Positions 37,317-64,000 of a stretch of 64,000 bases of DNA are shown piece by piece. The DNA comes from Pogonophryne albipinna. Its lineage: Eukaryota > Chordata > Actinopteri > Perciformes > Artedidraconidae. The notes below the pieces were generated by a model. It did not search any database, was not told the origin of the DNA, and was given only the letters and a program-made list of their open reading frames with translations. Location of the stretch: contig CM053248.1 of NCBI GenBank assembly GCA_028583405.1, positions 26,214,543 to 26,278,542 of the forward strand, in the 5' to 3' direction. The stretch's first letter is position 1, and each line of letters starts with the position of its first letter. The translations under genes were made by a program, and so were the position numbers.

Positions 37317-40300
37317 GAAAAAGAAAGGCAATGATGCAGAGATCTATGAGTTAGATAAAAGCTTTGCAGGGATGAAATGGCTCTGATAGTATGTAGTGCT
37401 GGAAGCTATAACAGTATATGATTTAAGATAAAGCAGAGGAAACTTTCTGGAGTGCAGCCTTAGGATGAAATCCCTGATTTCAGAGATGTTCTATAACAGA
37501 AGACTGAACAGCCATCTCAACATGACAAATAAAACACAGGCTCAAGCCGACAACGACAAGAGCCTTAACTATTGAGACTGTAGTGGACATTGTTACTGGT
37601 GTTGAACATTAAGAATTGTTACTGAGCTGAAGGAAGTTCTGAGAACTCCAACTTAATATCTGAACAACAAAGCCAGCATCATTGTGTTGCAGTTAAACAA
37701 AGCGGTGTCATCTGCATTACAATTAGAAACCATTTTGTGTTGGCAAATGTTCATGCCTACAAATGATCCGACAGGAAGAATGCAAATGAATCCTTAATAT
37801 GAGCCCCAGGGAGCAGAGACAAGTAAAGAGAAACATGGATGAGCAGCCATATCCAAAACTCTAACTCATGCAAACAGGAACATACAAGTGTGTGTTACTT
37901 TCACATTGTATGCAGCAGCTGATTGTAAGGTCAGTTGTAGAGACATTATAATATAAGTTGAGAGAGGAATTGCAGAATTCTCTGTGGATTTGTCACTATT
38001 AGCAACCGCTTTTACATTGTAGGCAGTTATTCAACAACAAATGTTAACTGTAATTTTACAAAGTTTTCCTTTTCCAAATACAGGCCCTGAGGACAAAAGG
38101 TGTCTGCTCAACAGAGACAGCCTTGAGGCACATTTGTGATATTGGGCTATATAAATAACAATGTCTTGACTTGACGATTGATTGTGTGAAAATTCTAATT
38201 TATGCAGCTCTAACTTTAGTTATCTTTTCTGCTCTGTTTTGTTTTTGTTGAAGTAATTTGTCATTCCTAAAAAATGGCACTGAAGGTCGTTGTTGTTAGT
38301 CGAAGAGAAACAACTTTCCTTTGACTTTCATCGCTTGACTTGTAGAACATAATGAAATTGAATATCCAGTCGGAAAAACAACATTACAAGGTTAATTTAC
38401 AGGCAGCATGCAACTATAACAAATTCTAATTTGATTCAGAATAAATTAAGAGAAAAGGAATATGCATCAAATGTATGAATCTAGTGTTCCAGTGCACTGT
38501 TATAAATGTAATTATAACCGTGAGTGATATTACTGCATTAGCAGATCTGTTCATCTTAAAGTAGACACTGATGTTACTGGCTGTCTGGGATACAATCAGA
38601 CATGGCACTGTTTGTTTGTGTGTGTTTGTGTGCGTGTAGCAGATGTTTAAACAGGCAATCATCACTCAATGAGTAAACAGCTCTGGAGATTGGACTAATA
38701 TGTGTGACTGTGGAGGTAAATACTGAGGAAGAGGATAGAGAGCGAGGGGGAAAAGACAAAGGCAGAAGACAGAGGGTAGAGTAAAGAAACTCCTATCAGC
38801 TCATGTTAGAAAGCAGCCATCAGGGCTGAATGCAGTTTTGTGATTAGCCCACATTTCTGGTATTTTTATCACCCGATGCAACTCTTTGATCACAGCTGTG
38901 TCAGGACAGGAGTGGAATAACCATCCTAAGGGACATTTTACCAACTGTGGGTTAAAATACCAACTCCTCAGGGCTTCACTGGCTGATCTCCTCTGTTGCC
39001 AACACACACACCTACCTTTCCCAGCACTTGGTCAGTTTGTCCGTCTGCATCTTCATCTACGCCCCTCCTCCCCCTCTTCTTCCTCGTAATTCTAAAGACA
39101 CACTTTGAAAACCAAAATAGCTCAAGAGCAGAAGACATGGGAAGTGTCAGATCCATAAATAAATTGGCTCTTTGTGCACTTTGTTTGAGTCTGGATGACA
39201 TTTTAAAGCCTGCCAGGTATTAATACCATTTCTCATGAGACAAAGATAGTATGCGTGGGTGTGCATAAATGTGTGTGTGTTTGTATGTGTTAGTGTTTGC
39301 TCTTATTTATACAATTCATGTGCATGTGTGTGCATATTTTTGATAGTCTGTGTATGGCGAAGAGAGAGAGAGAGTGGTTGGCTGGTTTGTTATTCTTGTG
39401 AAACTTCGCCCTCCGGCATAGCTGACAGAGATTTCACTGTTTTATTCTGGCTGAAATTCACCTGACATCCGGACATTGTCTCTCTCTCTCTTTTCAATTT
39501 ACATTATTGCCAAGGCTTACCATATATTATTTGATATTTAAGTTTTACATAAGTAAAAAAAAAATCAAAAGATAACAAATACACACAGTCACTCTATCAA
39601 ATTTGCCAAATAAATAAAGTGGAATACGTATTTGTATGTGTGTTTATCTTTTTATGTATGCATTAGCCAAACTTACCTTGTTAATCATCATAGACTGTGT
39701 AAAAGGAGCGTGTGTGGTAGCTACACCATTTTAGCAACTTCTCAATCACAAGGTAGCCCTGCCCTAAAGCATTAGCTACATTTACCTTGTTAATTATCAT
39801 AGACTGTGTAAAAGGAGCGGCCATGTTGATGTCACCAACTGGTTTGTGGACTACAATTTGAAAGTCTCAACATTAGAATTTAAAGTAACCAGCTAGTGCT
39901 AGCTAGCTTGGTTAGCAAAATGCTTAGGTTAACTGTAACGTTAGCCAATGCTAATTTGGACTAGAAAAAACATGATTTAAACAACTTAACAGAAAAAAAT
40001 TACAGCTGACTCTTTTGTATGTCTTTCAGCGCAACCTAAAGCTGAATAATGTGGTAGCGACACGATTTTAGCAATTTATCAATCACATGGAAGCCCTGCC
40101 CTAAAGCCTCCCCTACTTATTTATTTGTAGGCCTGTAGATGTGACCGTAACTTACCAAATGAATATTATGCTTTTTAAGAATATTGGTGGTTCACTTAGA
40201 CACGGATATGTTCTTGTCATTATTAGGTATCCATTAGAAATCATAAGATCTCACAACGTCTTACCTAAATAGAAAGTTGGCTTTAAATACTGCATATAAA

Positions 40301-40668
40301 TTATAGGCTATTACAAATACATTTTGTGCGTACCTGTGTTTACAGGGTTTGGCATGCCGAATTGAATCAGCAGAATATGGCTGACTAACTATCAGAGTCC
40401 TGCAGTACAGATGAATAGAAGAATAATAAAAGGTTGTAGGCTAACACAAAGGGAGAATAGTAAGTAGGTGTGAAGAGGAGGCCATAAAAGGTGACCTAAA
40501 TATAGTTCAAGTTTTAAGGTCATTTCTTCTCTTCCTCTTCATCGATGCTCGCTTTCTCACCTGGTCTGATTTTACGAGGTGGGGGGTCCTTAGTAATTAT
40601 CTGCTCTTGTCAAACCTAGGAGGCTCAGCTAGACGCCAGGTCACCTGTGATTCTGATTGAGGTTCTGG

Positions 40669-40669
<1 letters not shown>
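37317..40669. other. Intergenic non-coding
   Basis: No gene was seen. Positions 39672-39820 contain two direct copies of a segment around 'catagactgtgtaaaaggag', about 107 bp apart. The associated 'aatcaca-ggtagccctgccctaaagc' sequence recurs near 40080; this looks like a dispersed fish repeat. Confidence 0.45.
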
Positions 40670-40720
<51 letters not shown>

Positions 40721-40970
40721 GCACGCACGCACGCGCACGCGCACACACACACACACACACACACAAACACATGCATGCTTACATAGGGGAGTAGCAGCAG
40801 GCGAATCTGCAGCGTTTCATTACGCTTCTGATTTGGTCATTCATCATGTCACAGCGAGGTCACACGCTGCGGCCGACACATGTTTAGGTCTGCCGAGACT
40901 ATGTGTGTGCCTGCAGCTGTGTGTGTGTGAGTGTGAGTGTGTGTGGGTGTGGGGGTGTGGGTGTGTGTGT
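40670..40970 (+). repeat. Compound (CA)n then (GT)n tracts
   Basis: CA with embedded GCAC units runs from 40670 to about 40765. A GT-rich tract lies at about 40917-40970. The two are inverted relative to each other. Confidence 0.9.
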
Positions 40971-41770
40971 CCATAACGGTGGGTTCAGTGTGAATTAGAC
41001 TTCTAGATTGCAGTCTACTATACTGACTAAACAAAAGAGGTACCACATGTTGTATTAGTTAGCTTACAAGGAGCTGCTAGCTGAGATAGGCTATGGTTTC
41101 CCTTCGCTTTTAGTGGTTAGGCTAAGCTAATTGCCATGGACTCAATCACTACCTCGCAGGTATCCATATTATCATCTAATTCTCAGCCAAAAAGGTTATG
41201 TAATTAATAAAATGTTTAACTATTGCTTAATTGAACATAAGGGTGATTTCTAAAGCTTATTGACTCATCAATTTAGTGTATTCAGATAATATGACCTTTT
41301 TATTTTACATTTTAGTTGTAATTTCCTTCTTATAAATAGTCTATTTCATTTGTTTTCTTCTCTACAGATGTTATTCCAGCCATTGTTATAAGAAAAATAA
41401 AAGCGTAAAAGGTGGAGTCGGCCTACAGATATTTGACAAATGTACAAATCAAACTGAGGCTGTGTGCCTGTTAAAAAAAAACAATAACATAAAAGCCATG
41501 GTAAGATGCATAGGCTACCTCTTGAAAAACTCATTCAGGTGTAACACCAAATACCAAGGGCCTTATTAAAAGATGCTTGCACGCAAATATATTTTAATAT
41601 AGGCACACCTCAAATGAATGTTAAATGCATTGCATAAATTCCCTCTGCCTTGGTGAGCTAATGTATGAATGGACTGTGTGTCGATGTCCCTGTGTGGGTA
41701 TTGCGAAATAGCAATTGGATGGTTCTGCACAAACAAACACACACACAAACACACAAACACACACACACAT

Positions 41771-41803
<33 letters not shown>

Positions 41804-44377
41804 TCAAAGCTATGCTCCGTCCTCAGATCAGTAACCTTGGTATAGGCATAAATAATGTTTACTACAAGCACACGTTTTTTTATGTTTTAATGTATTCTGC
41901 AGCACTACCTTTTGGATATTGGAGCAGTACTGTCCTGCTCATACTTACCAAAAATATTGACCTTGGTTAGGTTTATGTGGAAATTAGATGTCAGGGGATC
42001 AGATTCCAGATTTCCCTCAAATTTGTTTCTGCCTCTGGTTAAGAATATTTCACTTTTTCTAAATTATAAGTAAGAAAACCTTTATGAAAACATTTTTGAT
42101 ACATTTAAAATACTGATTGTCTCGGATTTAATATTTTAGGTTTCAGTGAAGTAATGCACCTGCATTTTGTATTCCCTGCAGCAGCTTGTATACGTAATGT
42201 AACTGTTGCCTTATTCCATCCCTGTTGTTATTTTGCCACCTTGTGGCCATCCACTATCATCACTAAATACTGAGGATGAAGAAGAATGTTATTGCACATC
42301 AGATAAACAAATGGTTGTATTGCATGAGTTATTATTGATTAGCAGAGCAGTTTGTGAATAGTTTCAAATTGATTGCAAATGTTGCGTCAAATGTATTTTA
42401 TTGCAAACACTTTCTATCAAATAAATAGTCCCTCTATTTAAATAGTCCCTCTATGTAAACTGTTAGCTGTGACTTAGCTTGACTTAGCTCAGAAGATTTA
42501 AGAACCTGAAAACAAAAAAAAATCAAAATTATTCTTCCATATAGATATGCTGGAAAATGTTACTTTTTTATTGTAGGTAGATACTTTATGGCAGCATCTA
42601 ATCAAGAAGGTAAGCCTTTTTTGTTAAGACTTTTATTTAGGCACTTCACACAAGCTGTGGAATGTACAAATCAAATACAACAAATTAAAGGTACTTTTCA
42701 CATTCTTGCATCTGTAAACATTGTAAAGATAATACATTCTGACAGTAAATTCACATTGTACTGTATCCCCCTCAAAGGAGATATGTGAGAAAAATACCAA
42801 AACCTCGCTCAGAGTAGTGCACAGCATACAACAGCTACAAAACATTAGTGAGGATAAATACAAAACTCTTACCCGGCCCCCATTACAGTAACAAAAAAGC
42901 AACATGCAGACGGTCTGTTCATGTGCTCTCATTTGAACCTGAACTGCATCTATTTATTTTCACATAATGTGTGTAAGAGGTAAGTAAAATGTGGACGAAG
43001 CATCTAAATCTATTGAGCAGCACAAAAACACTTCTCTACTTCAAAGATCATTATTCAATTGTTAGCAGGCATGTGCACAGGCAGAATCAAATGTGTCTGC
43101 CTACAAGATGTAAACATCATATTATCTGTATTATATAACATTTATTCATGGTTCTTGGCAATCACAAAAATAATATTTCTTCTCATTTATATTTTGTATC
43201 TTTAGGCCTAAATATCTGTGTACATGCAAGGATAAGGCTGCTGTCGGGCTACTGTTTGTTAATAAATACAGAATGAGGTTTGAATGTGAAAGCTAAAGCT
43301 CAAGAGTCCATAACTTGTGGATGTGTCTACACCCTGTTGTCCTCTAGTCGAGCTGCACCTCACAATACTAAGGGTCCAACCTTTAAATCTGGCTCAGCCG
43401 GTGCTCACATCAGAAAGGGTTGGTGTCAATAAGGCTATATTTAAAGAAATACTCCACCAAAAACACATGTTGAGTAACCAACACTTATCTGTCTGTTGGC
43501 TTGTAAGATGCTATTTCCAAACAACAAATGTGCCAAAATATGGTTGATCACAACTTCCTCTGCCATGCGATAGGACACCAATAACCTGTATAATTAAGGA
43601 GTAAAATAAATATTTCGATGGGCACCTGAAGAGCGCAGACGTCTCTCAAGGCCATGATATATCGCAATGTTAGCGAAAGCTGTCCCTTAATTTGGATCCG
43701 CTCCAAATTGTAATGGGTTTTCCTTGCTACATGCTACACTTCCACCGAGTTTCATGAATATCGGGCCAGTTGTTTTCTGTAATCATGCTGACAAACAGGC
43801 AAACAAACCAAACCAAACTGAAATATATAAGCTCCTTGGCAAAAGTAATACACAATCAAATACATTTTTTAAATCTCAGCCTTTTATGATGGGTAGTCAA
43901 GCTTATCTTAAAGGGAAAGGGTTGCACTGGAGGAAAAACTAATATGGTAAACAACTGAAAACATTGTATTTACTCATAAATTGGGGATATATGAATATGG
44001 TGATTGTTCTAAAAGTGCGGGCATTGGAGTAAAGGATTATTCTGAGGCAAACATTACACTGGGTCCTTTCAGGCCTACAGGCAGTATGTGTTTAACGCTA
44101 GAAACAAACACTTGGTTGCCTTTAAGGAGTTTAATCTTGGACACAGTTTGTGCTCAGTCTAAACAGCAATCTCTAGTTTCCAGGATTGGCCATTTGTGTC
44201 ATGTTGTTTGGTGTTTATGTTGTGGCCTGGCGGTGATTATGTGGCCACATTTACACAGGGATTTAACCACTTCATGTCCTGTTTGAGATCTGTTATCTCT
44301 GTCAGAGCATGGGCAAAATCTGCCTGCTCAAACTAATTAAAATAACCCATTTTTTATTCCTGTGTAAATGCAGCCGA
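40971..44377. other. Intergenic non-coding downstream of rgs9
   Basis: A CA then (AG)n run lies at about 41740-41802. Positions 43625-43815 match a dispersed fish repeat ('tttcatgaatatcgggccag', ending in (CAAA)-rich sequence). No coding exon was recognised. Confidence 0.45.
44353..44358 (-). terminator. rgs9: Candidate polyadenylation signal for long rgs9 transcript
   Basis: AATAAA on the minus strand, 20 nt after the exon-19 stop. This is unusually close, and a more distal site could be used instead. Confidence 0.3.
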
Positions 44378-58851
<14,474 letters not shown>

Positions 58852-59761
58852 GGTGTCAGATGGTCACTCCTCCACAAACATATACAATGCTACTGTCGTT
58901 TGTGCGACCTGTGTCGTGTGGGGATGCTGGAGAGGGGAAGTGAAATGACAGAGACTGATGCTGCATTCAAGTGTTCCCCAAAAGCACCTGCTCAGAAGGT
59001 TGAGAATTAGAAATGGTTTTTTTCGCAAATAAAGTGGAAGTTGAGATAAGTTTCTGTTCCTTATATGACATTTATTCGGTGGCAGTCACCTCATGAATGC
59101 GCCAAAGACTCTACACACTCACTACTGATAGAAAATCGAGGGATTTCCAGTATGTATTTTCTATTTTTTGACCACTTGACGTGCGTTCAAGTACTATCTC
59201 TCATATTTCCAACAGTCTTTAAAGGCAGCATACCAAAGCGAGGGGAATCACCCAATCAGAGCGCTGCTTTTCTATTAGGTGTGCAATTACCAATATTCAC
59301 CAGCAGATGACGACATGGCACCACCAGTGTTTTACAAATCTAGCGTTTTACAAAGTAAACTCGTGTATTTTTGATTATCCGAACACTTAAACTCACTCAA
59401 ACACCATACACAGCGTCTAAATTGAGTTTCACATGTCTATATAGTAGAGCGTTTTAATGATAAACTCTGTGATAGTGTCGTTAAATCCGCTAAAGCTAGC
59501 CTAGTTATTCATAGGCCTACTTTAAATGACTTATTCCTACTTTAACCTCATGTAGTTATATTTGTGCGGGTCAACACGTTCTTTAAATAAAATGTCTTAT
59601 TTGTGTGAGTAAAGAACACACACATAGCACTGCATAAAGAGATGTAAGATTGGTGGTAAACTGTCAGCAGTACTACTTCCTGAGTTTAGGGAAGGGGCTT
59701 GGTCCCGTGCCTGCGCTCCGCGAACGCGCATCAAATTAGCATCGATGAAGTTTGTGCGAAC
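58852..59761. promoter_or_regulatory. Shared intergenic region of the divergent rgs9-gna13 pair
   Basis: 910 bp separate the two start codons. A CCAATCAGA box (NF-Y type) lies at 59252-59260 on the plus strand. No TATA box is evident near gna13, and the last 70 bp become CpG-richer. Transcription starts are not identifiable by eye; a bidirectional promoter is inference from the spacing. Confidence 0.55.
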
Positions 59762-60044
59762 ATGGCGGATTTCCTGCCGACCAGGTCCGTGTTAAAAGTT
59801 TGTCTACCCGTCTGCCTGCTGAACGGGGGCGAGGTTGATCAGCTTCGAAAGTCCAAGGAGATCGATAGATGTCTCTCCCGGGAGAAAACGTACGTGAAGC
59901 GGCTGGTGAAGATCCTGCTGCTCGGCGCTGGCGAGAGCGGCAAGTCGACTTTCCTCAAACAAATGCGGATCATCCACGGCCAGGACTTCGACCATCAAGC
60001 CCAGGAGGAGTTCAGAGCCACAATTTACAGCAATGTTATCAAAG
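59762..60044 (+). CDS. gna13: gna13 exon 1 (G-protein alpha-13)
   Basis: G-alpha-13 links receptors to RhoGEFs at the plasma membrane. The exon encodes 94 residues from [14 protein letters not shown]. Cys14 and Cys18 match known palmitoylation sites of the family. [20 protein letters not shown] leads to the P-loop GAGESGKST (residues 55-63), and IIHGQDFD and TIYSNVIKG follow. The chosen ATG has A at -3 and G at +4. The open frame extends upstream only through a non-ATG codon. The donor is AAAG|GTAACT. Confidence 0.97.
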
Positions 60045-61180
60045 GTAACTTCACTGCTAACCAAAGGTGCATCAGGTGGCGAGATAAGCCGTGTTTCTGC
60101 AACTAAAGGCGGTTAAAATGGATGGGAAAGTTTCCACATCTGTTTAGCAGCGCTTGGTGAGAGGACATAAACAGTCTACATCTGCTGTCGGCACACCCAT
60201 GATCCATTTTTCTGAATAAATATCACGGTTTTTGAAGGAGTGTATAGCCGTGTAGCTACAACACAGTTAATTGTTTTTATCATAGCTTATACTCGCCAAC
60301 AGTTTCAAATAGCCATCGGCAAGTTTTGTTGCTCAACAACTAACATGGATGTAGCTAATGGAGGGTAGAACCCACCACTGTGCTGTAAGGTGTTCCTGTT
60401 TTTCCACTCTTATGTATGTACAGGGAGTATTCTAAATAACAGGGACAACTTGCAATGCTAATGAATTCAGTGTAAACAAAACGACCTAAAATGCAGTTCT
60501 AGAAGTAAATACCGCCCTGACTGTTTTAAAAACAATGTTATAAAACGTTATTTTAAGGTTAAAAAAAGTTTCACCCTTTGCAAAATGAAGTATTGCCTTA
60601 ACTAGGACTTAACAATGTATCGACATTCTATTAAACACAATGCAATGTTTAAGGCAGAAAATGTCAAAATATTGTTTGTATTTGTATTATTATTTGCTAC
60701 AGAGACGCGCCAGCCTTCAATAGGTATTCTTAACTTAGAACACATATTAGTTTGGTACTAATCTCGTAAAAACAATCATATCTTTTTTTAAAACATTTTT
60801 GGTAGTAACTAAAAATAATTGTGCAAAGATGACTACTTCCTCCAATCATTTCAATTGAATACTGAAATATTAGTAAAACAAATCATAAGTATTTTTGTTT
60901 TGAATAAAAATGTAATGTTTATATAAAAATCCTTTGGGTTAATTATTATTACTGTCACAGTTTCAAATACTGGGAAATCTGCATAAATAATTCTGATATA
61001 GTTTTGTGTTTCCCCTTTTTTTTTACATTCTGCTAAATGACTCTCGTCAGACAAGACACGTTTTTAAGACACCTGTTATTTCTTTTCACCTGCCCTACTA
61101 GTCTCTCTTCCACTTTAGGTTTCATTCACATGTGGCCTGGTAAATTCTAACATAGGGGCCTCTCTTCACTTCCTCTCCAG
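60045..61180 (+). other. gna13 intron 1
   Basis: 1.1 kb, AT-rich, no recognised repeat or gene. Confidence 0.6.
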
Positions 61181-61407
61181 GTATACGTGTGTTGGTGGAC
61201 GCCCGCGAGAAGCTGCACATCCCGTGGGGTGACACTGACAACCAGAAGCATGGAGACAGTGTGATGGCATTCGACACCCGGTCGGCCAAGATGGCCATCG
61301 GTCAGCTGGAGACGTCCGTCTTCTTGCGGTACTTGCCAGCCATCAAAGCTCTGTGGGCCGACTCGGGTATACAGTACGCCTATGATCGTCGTAGGGAGTT
61401 TCAGCTG
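61181..61407 (+). CDS. gna13: gna13 exon 2, helical domain
   Basis: 227 bp (76 residues with the split Gly): IRVLVDAREKLHIPWGD, LPAIKALWADSGIQYAYDRR and REFQL. This is the all-helical domain. The acceptor is 'cctctccag' and the donor GTAGGT. The switch regions and C-terminus lie past the window end, so only about 170 of roughly 377 residues are present. Confidence 0.97.
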
Positions 61408-64000
61408 GTAGGTGACACACTGATGTAGCTTTGCTGAAACTTAGCCATGGTCTGCATTTTGTATTTAATGTGGCTTTTACCAAGGCTGTGGTGGGAATAG
61501 AAAGTGAAACTGGTTTTCTTCTTTATTCATCCTCCCTTTCCTCTCTCCCTGAGTAGTACTTGCTCTGCTTCTCTCTCTCTTTGAGCTTCAGACATGTGAT
61601 TGACTCAGCTTCCTGTTTATACCTCTCCCCACTCCTTATGTCTTGGCTGTCAGAATGCATGTTTTAACACACATCCATAAATAACATCTGTTGTCGCCAG
61701 TACGTTCACGTGTCCTTAATGGCACCTCCCTGTGCTCTTATTTGGCCTTACATTACTTTCACAACCTGCTGCCATTTTTTTAAGAAACTACATTTCTTTC
61801 ATTGTATGTGAGCGGTCAGGTCATGTGATGAAACTTCCACGCTATCTCCAGCACTTGAGGAGAACTTCTCCAAGTTGCTGTCAGTAATGCGAGACATTTT
61901 CCTGTCAGTTGCATAAGGCTGAACAGTTCTCAATGGCGTTTTGTTAGCAGTCTCACACACAGCTTGTTTTGCAGACAGAAGGGGGAATAAGAGTGATCAG
62001 AGCTGGAATGTTGATCTGTAGTTAAACAGCTTTATGCTTACAAAAAGAGCCCCGGCTCTCCCCACTCAGCGTTAAACACATCTAGTTACACAAGGACACG
62101 CGTTCTGTGTGCATGTAGGACTTATTTTCAATCATATTTGGGAAAATAAATATTTAAAAGTGACATACAGCTCCACGGCCATTTTTTATAATGGGGAAAC
62201 AAAAAGTCTACAATTCATTTTAGAAACTTGAAGTTCCATTTAACAAAGAAAAAATCAATCATTTTGTAATTTATAGTACTAATACCACACATGTTTCTTT
62301 ATATCACTCTAAATGAAAAACTTGGGCTGTGAAACTGACTTTTGACTGTGAGGGAGTACGGTTGTCTTTCGTTCGGGAGGTTGAGGGTGCGATGCCAGCC
62401 CTTGCTGTCAACATGTTGCTCCCGATGGCAAACGGTGTGTGAATGTGTGTGAATGTTAACCTGAGCAAATGGCACTGTATGAATGGGTGAATGAGTGGGG
62501 TCGTCAAGACTGGATAAAGCGCTTTATAAATGCTGCCCATTACCATTTTATAGGCTATTATTAAGAACAATGTCTCCTTAATAAACAAGAATGTTAATAT
62601 TTTTGGAGGTTTGGACCAAACAAATATCCTCAGTGTCCGCGGGGTCTTAAAAAGTATTAAAAGTTGATAAATCAATTTAGCGAAAATTAAGGCTATTAAA
62701 AAGTATTAAACGGCATTTTCCAAGGTATTACATTTTCTAGCTTGTTTTTAATAAGTATATCAATTAAAATTCAAATATATCAACCAAAGAGGTTGTATTC
62801 TAAGGTGTGCCTGAATGTAATCATTGCGTAGGTGTGTAGTGTGATTCTGTGTAGTTTATTTATGGCATCCCGTTGGGTTGGACGTCATCTGAACAGGACA
62901 TCGCGCGCTCACTGCTTGATAGCGCGCGAAGGTCCGTTTACACCGGTTGTTAAACAACATCGGTACGGGGAAATGCAAGTCTGCGTCCAAATGGTTGGAA
63001 GATAAGGAGGAAGGACAATCAATACTGTATATAGTCAATGTGAGGTAAAGTGTGTCGCCAAGGTAACCGGTTAGAACTCAAAGTAGCGATGAGGTCTTAA
63101 AATGTATGGAAAGGGTCTTAAAAAAGGTCTTCAAAGGAATTCAATTTGACTTCCGGATTCCTGCATATACCCTGATCCTCCTTCCTTTGAAGAAAACACT
63201 TTCCAAACTATTTTCTGAATTTTTCCCATCAATTATCATAACAAATAGTTACCATATAAAGTGAAGATGATATTGTCGTATAAAACATTGATATTCGGTC
63301 ATAATTCAAATTAAAACTCAAATCTGAGAGCATCACTCTCCCATTCAGACGATAACACTGGAGACCCAGAGGCAGCAGCTGAAGACTTGCTGTGTGGCAA
63401 GCTATTTACATTTTCCCAGCCCTTGTTTGCGAGGGCTAATTTGTTTTTCTGCCAGCAGATAGAACCCATTGTGTTTTGACCAGGCCTTTTTTAAGTATTT
63501 GCATCACAAATCACACGTGCCCCCAGGCTCGCTTGTTAATTACCATGGAAAACGCATGCACAGGCTGAAACTCACATATATCCTCGTCGCTTTGCCGAGT
63601 ACAAAGTTCACAGAGCTGCTCTTTAGAACCACCCATAAACAATTGCCTCTCGTTTTTTTTTTAATATAAATCTAGCAACTCATACTTGTCATTAAAATGA
63701 CACGCTGACATTGCTAGGTATTCTTATGTTTCAGTTTTGCTTTGTCAGCGCTCTTGTATAAACTGCCGGCGTGGTCATGCTTTCAAATGAACAGAAACTG
63801 AGTGATTTGCTCTACTTGTTTCTCTTCTCCTTTTTATTTTTGTATTATCGGACTGATTTATGACTATTTCAAAACCACCAGCCCTCGTCAGATTTGAGCT
63901 TTTTAACTCGTGGCAAAGCCTGAAATGTTGCAAGAATCAGAATTGTCCTTAACAGAACTCTTCTTTCTTTCAGCTTTAGCGTAGCACCACGCCACTCTGC
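61408..64000 (+). other. gna13 intron 2 (to window end)
   Basis: No gna13 exon 3 was found. Positions about 62340-62540 resemble a fish SINE/MITE ('gtgtgtgaatgtgtgtgaat', then 'aaagcgctttataaatgc'). Positions 62631-63174 resemble a hAT-type MITE. Confidence 0.55.
62631..63174. mobile_element. hAT-like MITE in gna13 intron 2
   Basis: It starts CAGTGTCCGCGGGGTCTTAA and ends with 'gcatataccctg', whose complement is CAGGGTATATGC. 'aaaaagtattaaa' and 'gtcttaaaa' units lie at both ends. A clean 8-bp target duplication is not seen (only 'atcct' shared), so the boundaries are approximate. Confidence 0.5.

Noticed and set aside
59699..59761. In-frame extension of gna13 upstream of MADFL
   Set aside because: The extension begins at a TTG, not an ATG. 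The conserved G-alpha-13 N-terminus starts at 59762 with a good start context.
63961..64000. Acceptor-like 'tttctttcag' at the window end as gna13 exon 3
   Set aside because: The sequence after it does not encode the expected ESVKYFLDNL-type residues and soon meets a stop in one frame.

Overview
This window is teleost fish nuclear DNA. Its genes are split into small exons with GT-AG introns. It is full of long (TG)n/(CA)n tracts and carries typical fish mobile elements: an L2-type LINE, hAT, Tc1/mariner, a TTAA-targeting element and a THAP-domain transposon. No bacterial-style operons, CRISPR arrays or tRNA/rRNA genes were seen.

Three host genes can be read. (1) grin2c, minus strand, 5' part only: the signal-peptide exon (14670-15026) and a 99-bp second coding exon (12590-12688). 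The rest must lie beyond the left edge, so the following intron exceeds 12.5 kb. A possible 5'UTR exon sits at 23937-24032. (2) rgs9, minus strand, complete, 44378-58851: 19 exons whose phases all agree. They give a 488-residue RGS9-1-type protein, ending by read-through in exon 17, and a 655-residue RGS9-2-type protein, made by splicing from inside exon 17 to exons 18 and 19. (3) gna13, plus strand, exons 1 and 2 (59762-60044, 61181-61407); the remaining exons lie beyond the right edge. rgs9 and gna13 are head to head with 910 bp between start codons. grin2c, rgs9 and gna13 all correspond to genes on human 17q24-25.

Layout: 1-12.6 kb is mostly grin2c intron 2, carrying a 3.4-kb THAP element with long inverted repeats (922-4301) and a 3.1-kb degenerate hAT (8783-11861). 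From 12.9 to 14.3 kb a TTAA-flanked element is nested in a second repeat, between grin2c exons 2 and 1. From 15 to 26 kb lie the grin2c 5' region, a truncated LINE and microsatellites. From 26 to 35.3 kb is a nested transposon stack: an L2-type LINE interrupted by a 2.9-kb element with CCCAGCTAG ends, itself interrupted by a BED-finger hAT. At 36.4-37.3 kb is a snap-back Tc1/mariner-like element with TTAGGG runs at its centre. From 37.3 to 44.4 kb is intergenic. From 44.4 to 58.9 kb is rgs9; from 59.8 kb onward is gna13.

Functionally, gna13 encodes a G12/13-class G-protein alpha subunit. rgs9 encodes a GTPase-accelerating regulator of Gi/o-class alphas (transducin in photoreceptors, striatal Gi/o for the long form). 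grin2c encodes an NMDA-receptor subunit. The notable points are in rgs9: conserved machinery for the retinal/striatal C-terminal switch, long CA tracts starting 7-8 nt after two 5' splice sites, and a duplicated copy of the exon-17 acceptor that could make a truncated isoform.
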